From: an uncultured Porphyromonadaceae bacterium
GTDB taxonomy: Bacteria; Bacteroidota; Bacteroidia; Bacteroidales; Muribaculaceae
Assembly: GCA_905193485.1 (NCBI GenBank)
Contig: CAJJOX010000010.1
Location: forward strand, 1-22,123
Length of the DNA stretch: 22,123 nucleotides
Direction of reading: 5' to 3'
Shown piece by piece: positions 13,951 to 20,966 of the stretch. The translations under genes and the position numbers were made by a program. Position 1 is the stretch's first letter. Each line of letters opens with the position of its first letter. A model generated the notes under the pieces. That model did no database searches. It was not told the origin of the DNA and saw only the letters and a program-made list of their open reading frames with translations.

Positions 13951-15492
13951 ATGGATAAAAGACACCTTATAAAACTATGTCAATCGGGAGATAGAGAAGC
14001 CTTCGGGATTTTTTATCAGACTTATCTTGTACATATGCGCGAGATTGTGGCATATTATGTCAATAATAAGGACGCGGTATGGGATATCCTGCATGACGGA
14101 TTCCTTATAGCATTTGCCTCGATAGGCTCTTTGAAAAACGCCGATAAAGTAGAGGCTTGGCTTACCTCGATAATGAAAAATCTTGCCCTCCAATATCTTA
14201 AGGAGGAATCAAATCATATATCCGTTCCATTGTCAGATGTTTCAATCGCAACAGAAACCGATGAGGACAATCTAAGAAACACGGTATTGACGTGGGAAGA
14301 GATAGACCGCATCATAGACAGACTCCCTAACGGCTATGGCAAAGTCTTCCGTCTGGCTATTCTTGACGGGCTTTCACACAAGGAAATCGGGGCGCTCCTT
14401 GGCATTGCTCCCCATTCTTCATCCTCGCAACTTACGCACGCAAAGGCTATGCTGCGACGTATGGTCACGCAATATCGTATGGAGATGGGTATCCTCTCAG
14501 TTATCGGAATTATCCTGCTTGTCTGGCACTGGGCTATCAATCGTAGAGAGGAAACGCCCTCAACACCGATTATAAGCCACAACACGGATAAAGAAATGCC
14601 CTCGGTCACCGACTCAATTGATGTTAAAAATTCAGCGGTTGACAATATCGTGCCAAGCACAAACACGATTTATAAGGTAATACGACATACTGAAATACAA
14701 CAAAATATAGCGGAGGTAGCTATCCCTGTCGATAGTATGCCGACTGTTAAGAACGACAGCGTTACCAATGATACTGTAAGAGTATTACCGAATATAATAA
14801 ATCAGAAAGAGCTTATTGCCCAGGAAGATCCTCAAAGCACACGATACGAAGAAACCCCGGATTGGTCATTGTCATTGGCATATTCAGGTGCACTGGGAGA
14901 AAATGACTATAACAGATATCGTATACCGAATCCTGAATTCCCGGATGTAGAAGGCCCGACTGGAGAAATTGAAGTCACAGAGAAATCACGACATTATATG
15001 CCGTTGGTTATCGGACTGTCTGTCAACAAATCGCTCACATCACGCTGGAGCATAGAAACCGGGGGGCGTTACACGTTCTTGCGGTCAGACTTCCTTTCGG
15101 AAAGTGAACTGATGCACAAAGAAACAATCCAACGCATACATTACATAGGCGTTCCGTTAAAACTCAACTACCGGATATTCACTTACAACGGCTTCTCGCT
15201 GTATGGTCAAGGTGGTGGCGCGCTGGACATTCCGGTTTATGGCACACATTCCATTTGGGAATATTCACCGAAACAGGGAACGACCAATAACGATGTATTC
15301 CATATTCATGCTCCTTTGCAGTGGTCAGTAGAGGGAGGACTTGGCATCCAATATCATTTCACGCCGTCATTCAGCATATACGCTGAACCCTCATTCCGAT
15401 ATTATTTCAACACCGGTTCTGATATCAAGACAATACGTCAGGAAAAACCGTTTGAGTTCACGATACCTCTCGGATTGAGATTCACATGGTGA
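13951..15492 (+). CDS. ECF sigma factor fused to a TM helix and outer-membrane beta-barrel
   Basis: One uninterrupted 513-aa ORF. Residues ~8-85 are sigma region 2 (QSGDREAFGIFYQTY...DAVWDILHDGFLIAF) and ~113-170 region 4 (LPNGYGKVFRLAILDGLSHKEIGALLGI, with a helix-turn-helix). Then comes one hydrophobic helix at ~180-197 (GILSVIGIILLVWHWAI) followed by NRREE, a low-complexity Ser/Thr/Asp-rich linker to ~300, and a C-terminal ~210 residues of alternating strands with aromatic girdles (WSLSLAYSGALG, WSIETGGRYTFL, FSLYGQGGGALDIPVYG, FSIYAEPSFRYYF) ending in LGLRFTW, a good BAM signal. Sigma would be cytoplasmic, the linker periplasmic and the barrel in the outer membrane. Bacteroidetes often carry an ECF sigma gene beside a separate TM-plus-barrel protein; here both are fused. 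It has no adjacent partner gene; the target promoters are unknown. Confidence 0.85.
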   Translation: MDKRHLIKLCQSGDREAFGIFYQTYLVHMREIVAYYVNNKDAVWDILHDGFLIAFASIGSLKNADKVEAWLTSIMKNLALQYLKEESNHISVPLSDVSIATETDEDNLRNTVLTWEEIDRIIDRLPNGYGKVFRLAILDGLSHKEIGALLGIAPHSSSSQLTHAKAMLRRMVTQYRMEMGILSVIGIILLVWHWAINRREETPSTPIISHNTDKEMPSVTDSIDVKNSAVDNIVPSTNTIYKVIRHTEIQQNIAEVAIPVDSMPTVKNDSVTNDTVRVLPNIINQKELIAQEDPQSTRYEETPDWSLSLAYSGALGENDYNRYRIPNPEFPDVEGPTGEIEVTEKSRHYMPLVIGLSVNKSLTSRWSIETGGRYTFLRSDFLSESELMHKETIQRIHYIGVPLKLNYRIFTYNGFSLYGQGGGALDIPVYGTHSIWEYSPKQGTTNNDVFHIHAPLQWSVEGGLGIQYHFTPSFSIYAEPSFRYYFNTGSDIKTIRQEKPFEFTIPLGLRFTW

Positions 15493-15576
15493 TTGATATA
15501 AGTAGCTTCCGGATGCAGTCTTTTGCCGGTGATTTCATCTATATGGTGAAATTACAACCAGAAGACACGCTACAAT

Positions 15577-16374
15577 ATGCAAAACCGGCATACCGACAGA
15601 ATGCTGTATTTCTCAGAGTCTGCCCATACATCTGAGAGGTATTTCATGCCCTACATACGGCAATACATAGATATTAACGCATCTTCCGAGATACTGGAGG
15701 TAGGATGCGGGGAAGGTGGCAACCTCTATCCTTTCGCCACCCTCGGCTGCCACGTGACAGGGATAGACATATCAATCAACAGAATCCGTCAGGCAAACCA
15801 ATTCTATGCCGATATGGAAGGCTTTAATTATGATTTTATAAACTCAGATATGTTCGGTCATGACTTCGATGGTAAGAAATTCGACCTGATCATTTGTCAT
15901 GATGTGATCGAGCATATTTTCAGGAAGCAATGCCTTCTAAATTTCTTCGCTGATAATCTAAAGCCGGAAGGAGTGGTATTTCTTGCATTTCCACCATGGC
16001 AGATGCCATTCGGAGGACATCAGCAGATATGTCATAACCGGCTGATCTCAGCTTCTCCATTCATTCATCTCACAGGAGAAAAAATATACCGCTCACTCCT
16101 TTCAATAGCCGGAGAAAACCGGGAGTGTATCCATGAACTCCTGTGCATTCGACAGACTCGACTGACCATCGAGGGATTCAACCGGCTTCTTGAATCAAGC
16201 GCACTTAAAATGATCGATTCCGTATCATGGTTCATAAACCCGACTTATGAACAGAGATTCACTCTAAAACCGCGAAAAACATGGCGCTGGATCGACAGAC
16301 TGCCTTTCTTAAGGAACTTTTTCACAACATCTTTCTTCTGCATACTCAAAAAGAAAAAATCCGGATATTTATGA
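15577..16374 (+). CDS. Class I SAM-dependent methyltransferase
   Basis: A 265-aa Rossmann-fold methyltransferase. Motif I is EVGCGEGGNL at 41-50, the acidic end of strand 2 is GIDIS (about 62-66), and motif II-like CHDVIEHIF falls near 107-115, followed by LKPEGVVFLAFPPWQ. The C-terminal ~90 residues, with a Trp-rich and Lys-rich end (FFCILKKKKSGYL), may contact a membrane or an acceptor. This pattern is common in methyltransferases that modify lipids, sugars or polyketide-like products; the substrate cannot be assigned. Its stop overlaps the start of a small lipoprotein gene (ATGA), so the two are coupled. Confidence 0.87.
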   Translation: MQNRHTDRMLYFSESAHTSERYFMPYIRQYIDINASSEILEVGCGEGGNLYPFATLGCHVTGIDISINRIRQANQFYADMEGFNYDFINSDMFGHDFDGKKFDLIICHDVIEHIFRKQCLLNFFADNLKPEGVVFLAFPPWQMPFGGHQQICHNRLISASPFIHLTGEKIYRSLLSIAGENRECIHELLCIRQTRLTIEGFNRLLESSALKMIDSVSWFINPTYEQRFTLKPRKTWRWIDRLPFLRNFFTTSFFCILKKKKSGYL

Positions 16375-16559
16375 AAACTCTTATATCTATCTTACTGATT
16401 TTCATACTGTCATCATGCTCAAGTGCCGAGGATATGGCTTTGCAGCATCCATATCTTTCTCAGCTTAACAACACCGAATGTCTTAATAGCAAAGACATAG
16501 ATTTCTCACAAAGCCGGAGTGAGGACAGCAATGGTTCGTTTAAGCTATTAGCCGATTGA
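16371..16559 (+). CDS. Small lipoprotein, unknown
   Basis: A 62-aa precursor: MKTLISILLIFILSSCSSAED is a lipoprotein signal with the lipobox Cys at 16. The mature part is only about 46 residues with no known motif. I chose ATG 16371 because it overlaps the methyltransferase stop by four bases; the longer frame from 16281 has no signal structure. After its TGA a second TGA follows at once, and then the same frame reads DVFYFEDIPKFVLPEKAFFR, so the gene may be a truncated remnant of a longer one. Confidence 0.6.
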   Translation: MKTLISILLIFILSSCSSAEDMALQHPYLSQLNNTECLNSKDIDFSQSRSEDSNGSFKLLAD

Positions 16560-16745
16560 TGAGATGTGTTTTACTTTGAAGATATACCAAAATTCGTATT
16601 ACCCGAGAAGGCTTTCTTCAGACAAATCGCTAATTTTGCACTTGTCAGTTGAGAGTAGGCCATTCTCAATCGTATGATGATTTCCATGACGAGCAGGACA
16701 ACTACGACATGATTGACAATGATTTTTAGTAATTTTGGCTGAATT
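16560..16745 (+). other. Remnant stretch with orphan promoter
   Basis: Contains the possible in-frame remnant after the lipoprotein (to about 16650), a promoter-like TAATTTTG at 16631-16638 followed by CACTTG, a hairpin TTGAGAGT/ATTCTCAA (about 16652-16672), and the first 42-bp direct repeat from 16708. No intact gene is seen. Confidence 0.4.
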
Positions 16746-16749
16746 ATGG
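16708..16749 (+). repeat. 42-bp direct repeat with promoter, copy 1
   Basis: 40 of 42 bases identical to 17986-18027. It includes the -7 element TAATTTTG (16730-16737) and ends in ATGG, the start codon of the AlbA_2-type fragment, nine bases later. Confidence 0.75.
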
Positions 16750-16901
16750 AAATGACTATTGACAATATAAAGGCATTAATTGCGGCGGACGAGTCGTGGA
16801 CTCTGGAACTGAAGAAGGCTACCGGCGACCTGAAAGACGGTATACACTCGGCGTGTGCGTTTCTTGGGTCGTATGAACGGCTAACGACAAATCAAAAGTG
16901 A
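16746..16901 (+). pseudogene. N-terminal fragment of an AlbA_2/Schlafen-type ATP-binding protein
   Basis: A 51-codon ORF: MEMTIDNIKALIAADESWTL then ELKKATGDLKDGIHSACAFL resembles the start of 'putative DNA-binding domain' (AlbA_2) proteins, which read ExxxxEFKKSTGELKEGMKSxCAFLN and go on for hundreds of residues. Here the similarity breaks right after CAFL and the ORF stops at 16901, seven bases before the next gene's ATG. The rest of the gene has been lost, perhaps when the YhcG-type gene arrived. The promoter at 16730 probably now serves the downstream gene. Confidence 0.6.
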
Positions 16902-16907
16902 TGAATT

Positions 16908-17951
16908 ATGGAATCTGACAAGAATATGGTGCCGGTATCGCAGGCTTTTATCGGCGATGTGAGGCGTATAATCGAGGAAGGGCGGAAGCAGGCATATGCC
17001 GCTGCCGGAAATATCGCACTGGCAACTTACTGGAACATTGGCCGAAGGATTGTCGAAGAGGAACAAAACGGACAATGTAGAGCCGATTATGGCAAAAGAC
17101 TAATTGAAGGTCTCGCCGACAGATTATCCACCAATTATGGCACTAATTACTCAAAACGTAATCTCCAGCACTACAGGAAGTTCTATCTACTATTCCCTGA
17201 TTTTGGGATAGTGTACGAGTTCGTACACAATTTGAATTGGACGCATATCCGCAGACTTCTGTCTGTTACTGATCCCAAAGCGCGTCAGTGGTATATGATG
17301 CAAGCATCCAGGGATATGTGGAGCACCACTACCCTTGACCGCAACATTTCCTCGCAGTATTTCGAGCGTCGGCTCGCCACCCAGAGAGAGCATCCGGAGT
17401 TACCCCAAAAGGATGCCGTGGCTCCCTATAATGACAAGGATCCCCTTGAATATATTAAAAATCCGACTGTGGCTGAGTTCATGGGATTCCGGCGCGATGC
17501 AAGCTATAGCGAGTCGGAACTGGAACAGGCGTTGATTGACAATCTTGAAAAATTCATTCTCGAACTTGGCAGAGGATTCGCCTTTGTGGAGCGTCAGCAG
17601 CACATTGCCGCCGACCTTAACGATTTCTATATCGATCTTGTTTTTTACAATTTTCGGATGAAACGGTTTGTTATTTTTGAACTCAAGACTCATACCATGC
17701 GCCATCAGGACATAGGTCAGCTGGACATGTATGTCAGAATGTACGATGACCTCATGAAGCAACCTGACGACAATCCGACGATAGGTGTATTACTCTGTAC
17801 AGATACCGACTCTACTGTAGCAAAATATTCTGTCCTTAACGAAAGCCAACAATTGTTTGCCGCCAAATACATGACGTATATGCCCACGGAGGAGGAGTTG
17901 CGTCGTGAAATCGAGCAACAAAAGCGCTTCTTTATTGAGCATCACAAATAA
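16908..17951 (+). CDS. YhcG/DUF1016 family PD-(D/E)XK nuclease
   Basis: A 347-aa protein. The N-terminal ~160 residues are the DUF1016 N domain (QAFIGDVRRIIEEGRKQAYAAAGNIALATYWNIGRRIVEEE, GKRLIEGLADRLSTNYG, SKRNLQHYRKFYLLFP). The C-terminal half is the nuclease domain with Asp243 in FYIDLVFYN and Glu258-Leu-Lys260 in FVIFELKTH, the D...ExK signature, so the active site looks intact. Length matches the family (~340-350 aa). Such genes are mobile, frequently beside restriction-modification or other defence genes, and their target is unknown. It begins 7 bp after the AlbA_2-type fragment and the whole unit lies between two 42-bp direct repeats. Confidence 0.9.
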   Translation: MESDKNMVPVSQAFIGDVRRIIEEGRKQAYAAAGNIALATYWNIGRRIVEEEQNGQCRADYGKRLIEGLADRLSTNYGTNYSKRNLQHYRKFYLLFPDFGIVYEFVHNLNWTHIRRLLSVTDPKARQWYMMQASRDMWSTTTLDRNISSQYFERRLATQREHPELPQKDAVAPYNDKDPLEYIKNPTVAEFMGFRRDASYSESELEQALIDNLEKFILELGRGFAFVERQQHIAADLNDFYIDLVFYNFRMKRFVIFELKTHTMRHQDIGQLDMYVRMYDDLMKQPDDNPTIGVLLCTDTDSTVAKYSVLNESQQLFAAKYMTYMPTEEELRREIEQQKRFFIEHHK

Positions 17952-17985
17952 AAACCATGGATAACGCACATGGCATGAACAATAT

Positions 17986-18027
17986 CATGATTGACAATGA
18001 TTTTTAGTATTTTTGGCTGAATTACGG
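17986..18027 (+). repeat. 42-bp direct repeat, copy 2
   Basis: Same as 16708-16749 with two changes: the -7 element becomes TATTTTTG, still a good match, and the start codon ATGG becomes ACGG. Nothing coding follows, so the copy is a decayed duplicate. Confidence 0.75.
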
Positions 18028-18293
18028 CAACGGCTATCGCCGCCACTGACTCCAACGTGAAAGTTTCGGCGTGCATGCTGAATAGACTCGGTTTCGGCTG
18101 CAAAAGCATTAAACAATGTTAAAAACCAAAGACACGATAAACCTTTCCCTTTCAATCGTGTTTAAAGAGTACATAGCAAAATTACTTTTTCCATTGCAAG
18201 AAATGTGATAATGATTGGTTTATTATCTAAGCGAGGAGACGTTGCGACAACGACCCCTCGTTTTGTTTTTATTGCCACTCAGCCGAAAATGTG
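18028..18293. other. Gene-free stretch between accessory region and core genome
   Basis: 17952-18351 (400 bp) contains no gene. The segment after repeat copy 2 still resembles the AlbA_2 fragment start with several substitutions (ACGGCAACGGCTATCG). An inverted repeat ACACGAT/ATCGTGT lies at 18132-18138/18155-18161. The change from AT-rich to GC-rich DNA happens here. Confidence 0.4.
18231..18270 (+). terminator. Terminator-like hairpin upstream of rpoN
   Basis: CGAGG (18232-18236) pairs with CCTCG (18256-18260) enclosing CGTTG-CGA-CAACG (18240-18252), followed by TTTTGTTTTT. It would end any transcript entering from the accessory side and so insulate rpoN. Confidence 0.65.
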
Positions 18294-18301
18294 TAACTTT
18301 A
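18272..18301 (+). promoter_or_regulatory. rpoN promoter
   Basis: TTG at 18272-18274 and TAACTTTA at 18294-18301 are 19 bp apart, fitting Bacteroidetes -33/-7 spacing, about 50 bp before the rpoN ATG. Confidence 0.55.
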
Positions 18302-18351
18302 CATCCGCAAAACCTATGGCTAAAGCCTAACCGAATAAAAATTCACCGGAC

Positions 18352-19797
18352 ATGGACGAATCACTCAGACTATCGCTATCGCAACGCCAGCAGCAGACAC
18401 TGGCACCGATGCAGCTGCAGTTTGTGCGCCTACTCGAAATGAACGGTGCCGAAGCTGAAGAGGAAGTGCGTCGTGCACTTGACGAAAACCCGGCGCTCGA
18501 GGCCATCGAGCCCGATCATGATCCCGATGCCGGCGACAGCCACGAGGGCGAAGACTTCAACGAAAGCGCCGAGGAGCTCCAGCTGGCCGACTACCGTTCG
18601 GAGGACGACATACCGTATTATAGGCTTAACGCATCCAACCACAGCGCCGACGACCGCATCTATGAGCCAACCGCCGTCAGTGCCGGAGAATCGCTTTTCA
18701 GTCATCTGATGAAGCAGTTGGCCGAGGATCCGTCCATGACCGACCGCCAGATGGAGATAGCCCGCGTGGTTGTGGGCAACATCGACGACAACGGCTACCT
18801 CGAGCGCACGCCCCATGCCCTTGTCGACGACCTTGCCATCCAGGAATCCATCGATGCCGATGAAAACGAGGTCCGCGACGTGATCAACCGCGTCAGGGCA
18901 CTCGAGCCCGCGGGCGTCTGTGCCGTCGACCTCCGCGACAGCCTCATGCTGCAACTGCGCCGGCGTACCGTAAACCCGTCCGTCACACTCGCCACCGAAA
19001 TCGTGCGCGATTATTTCGACCTCTTCTCACTCATGCATTTCGACCGCATAGCATCGCTCACAGGAGCCGGCAAAGAGCAGGTCAAAGCGGCCATGGACGT
19101 GATCCGCAGCCTCAACCCCAAGCCCGGCACTCTCGTGACCGGCGACGACGATGAGCGCACACGCCACATCACCCCCGACTTCCTGGTGGAAGCCGACGGC
19201 GACCGGCTCACGCTAACATTGCTCAGCAACATTCCCGCGCTACAGATCGAGCAGTCGTTTGCTCCCGGAAGCGAAATTGTGCGTCCTCGCAAAACGGCGG
19301 CAGGAGAGGCTGCCAACGCCTTCATACGCCAGAAACGCGACGAAGCCCAGACGTTTATCCGGGTCGTGGAAATGCGCCGCGCCACGCTCATGCGCGTGAT
19401 GGGCGCAATCATGCAGTGGCAGCGCGATTTTTTCCTCACCGACGACCGACACCGCCTACGCCCCATGGTGCTCAAGGACATAGCCGCCCTGACCGGCGAC
19501 GATCTCTCTGTGATAAGCCGCGCCACCACCGGTAAATACGTCGCCACAAGCCAGGGCGTCTATGCGATAAAATCGCTTTTCAACGAGCGGCGCAAGGAGG
19601 GCGACGAAACATCAGCGCAGATAGTCATCGACCGCCTTAAAGAAATCATAGCATCAGAAAACAGCGACAAGCCCCTCAGCGACGAAGCCATCACACACCG
19701 CCTGCAGGACGAAGGTTTCGACATCGCACGACGGACTGTGGCCAAATACCGCGAACGCCTCGGCATACCGGTCGGACGCCTTCGCCGGAAAATATAA
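18352..19797 (+). CDS. rpoN: RNA polymerase sigma-54 factor RpoN
   Basis: A 481-aa sigma-54. Region I at the N-terminus is glutamine-rich as expected (LSLSQRQQQTLAPMQLQFVRLLEM), followed by the usual acidic region II (residues ~35-85). The core-binding domain spans ~105-300 (GNIDDNGYLERT, VRALEPAGVCAVDLRDSLMLQL, LNPKPG), a helix-turn-helix ~370-400, and the RpoN box ARRTVAKYRE sits at 459-468 near the C-terminus. Sigma-54 directs RNA polymerase to -24/-12 promoters and requires an AAA+ activator; none lies in this window. It starts the GC-rich core block and is followed 12 bp later by the PAP2-like gene, so the two are probably in one operon. Confidence 0.96.
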   Translation: MDESLRLSLSQRQQQTLAPMQLQFVRLLEMNGAEAEEEVRRALDENPALEAIEPDHDPDAGDSHEGEDFNESAEELQLADYRSEDDIPYYRLNASNHSADDRIYEPTAVSAGESLFSHLMKQLAEDPSMTDRQMEIARVVVGNIDDNGYLERTPHALVDDLAIQESIDADENEVRDVINRVRALEPAGVCAVDLRDSLMLQLRRRTVNPSVTLATEIVRDYFDLFSLMHFDRIASLTGAGKEQVKAAMDVIRSLNPKPGTLVTGDDDERTRHITPDFLVEADGDRLTLTLLSNIPALQIEQSFAPGSEIVRPRKTAAGEAANAFIRQKRDEAQTFIRVVEMRRATLMRVMGAIMQWQRDFFLTDDRHRLRPMVLKDIAALTGDDLSVISRATTGKYVATSQGVYAIKSLFNERRKEGDETSAQIVIDRLKEIIASENSDKPLSDEAITHRLQDEGFDIARRTVAKYRERLGIPVGRLRRKI

Positions 19798-19809
19798 CGC
19801 ACCACGACA

Positions 19810-20427
19810 ATGAACAGAATCGTCATCAAAACAGCCCAAATAGTTTCGGCGGTCTTCAGCCCCCTGATAATGCCCGTCTACGGTCTGGCAATCGCCATGC
19901 TGTTCTCCGAGCTGAGAGTGATCCCGCCCGACTACAAGATCAAATTGCTCGCCACCGTGTTTGTGCTCACATGCCTCCTGCCTTTCATGCTTATCATCGG
20001 CCTGAAATCCGTCGGCATGGTAAAATCCATCGACCTCACCGAACGCCGTGAGCGCATCATTCCATTCAGCGTGACGCTGGTGCTCTACGCCATCACCGCA
20101 GGCTATTTCATTCTCGCCCGCGCGCCATGGTGGCTCACTGCATTCCTCCTCGGAGGTCTGGCGGCTCTCGTCATAGACATGATCGTCAACCGCCGATGGA
20201 AAATCAGCGCACACGCCACCGGCGTAGGCGCATTGACAGCCATGGTGTTCATCATGTCGATGCGTTCGCCGGTTCCATGGGTCATGCTTCCCATCCTCAC
20301 CACCGTAATCATCGCCGCCGGACTCACCGGCACGGCGCGCCTCATACTGCAACGCCACACCCCCGCGCAAGTCTACGCCGGATTCGCCTGCGGCATCCTT
20401 GCCGTGAGCATCCTCACACTGATCTGA
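19810..20427 (+). CDS. PAP2-superfamily membrane protein
   Basis: A 205-aa integral membrane protein with about six hydrophobic helices. PAP2 phosphatase-like motifs are seen: RRERIIPF near 77-84 (weak motif 1), KISAHATG at 131-138 (motif 2 with His135), and RLILQRHTPAQVYAG near 178-192, where the catalytic His is followed by Gln instead of the usual Asp. Classical PAP2 enzymes dephosphorylate undecaprenyl-pyrophosphate or phosphatidate at the membrane; the Gln variant is common in Bacteroidetes members of unproven activity. It lies between rpoN and purE with short gaps (12 and 32 bp). Confidence 0.8.
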   Translation: MNRIVIKTAQIVSAVFSPLIMPVYGLAIAMLFSELRVIPPDYKIKLLATVFVLTCLLPFMLIIGLKSVGMVKSIDLTERRERIIPFSVTLVLYAITAGYFILARAPWWLTAFLLGGLAALVIDMIVNRRWKISAHATGVGALTAMVFIMSMRSPVPWVMLPILTTVIIAAGLTGTARLILQRHTPAQVYAGFACGILAVSILTLI

Positions 20428-20459
20428 CCAGTCATCCAACATCCAAACACCTCTCGATA

Positions 20460-20966
20460 ATGAAACCATCCGTAAGCATCATCATGGGCAGCATCTCCGA
20501 CCTCAAGATCATGGAGAAGGCAGCCAAATTTCTCGATTCAATGGAAGTGCCGTTTGAGATGAACGCTCTCTCGGCCCACCGCACCCCCGCCGAAGTGGAG
20601 CGCTTTGCCCGCGAAGCCGAAGGCCGCGGCATCAAAGTGATCATCGCCGGAGCCGGCATGGCGGCCGCACTCCCGGGAGTAATAGCGGCCATGACCCCGG
20701 TTCCCGTCATCGGCGTTCCCATCAGTTCCTCTCTCGACGGACGCGACGCCCTCCTCTCCATCGTCCAGATGCCTCCGGGCATAGCCGTAGCCACCGTAGG
20801 CATCGACGGCGGAATGAACGCCGGCATTCTGGCCACTCAGATTCTTGCCCTGAACGACGCGGACGTCAACCGCCGTTTCATGGAATATCGTTCAAAACTC
20901 GTGGAAAAGATCGTCAAAGTCAACGAAGATCTTAAAAATGTGCAATACAAGTTCAAGACCAACTGA
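20460..20966 (+). CDS. purE: N5-carboxyaminoimidazole ribonucleotide mutase PurE
   Basis: A 168-aa class I PurE, which converts N5-CAIR to CAIR in de novo purine synthesis. Motifs: GSISDLKIMEKAAKFLD at 10-26, the phosphate-binding NALSAHRTP around 40-48, GAGMAAALPGVIAAMTPVPVIGVP around 66-90, and GIAVATVGIDGGMNAGILATQIL. ATG 20460 was chosen; the open frame further upstream is only the shadow of the PAP2-like gene. The stop overlaps the ispG start (TGATG), so the two are translationally coupled. Confidence 0.96.
   Translation: MKPSVSIIMGSISDLKIMEKAAKFLDSMEVPFEMNALSAHRTPAEVERFAREAEGRGIKVIIAGAGMAAALPGVIAAMTPVPVIGVPISSSLDGRDALLSIVQMPPGIAVATVGIDGGMNAGILATQILALNDADVNRRFMEYRSKLVEKIVKVNEDLKNVQYKFKTN

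Noticed and set aside
16281..16370. Upstream start for the small lipoprotein
   Set aside because: It would overlap the methyltransferase by 94 bases and bury the signal peptide; ATG 16371 gives a standard lipoprotein signal and an ATGA overlap.
20127..20459. N-terminal extension of the PurE frame
   Set aside because: This part is the shadow of the PAP2-like gene: His/Arg-rich and low-complexity. PurE homologues start at the equivalent of ATG 20460.
19654..20469. Long minus-strand ORF of 271 codons opposite rpoN and the PAP2-like gene
   Set aside because: Composition (Asp/His/Gly/Cys-rich) is typical of an antisense frame to GC-rich coding DNA, and both plus-strand genes are firmly identified.
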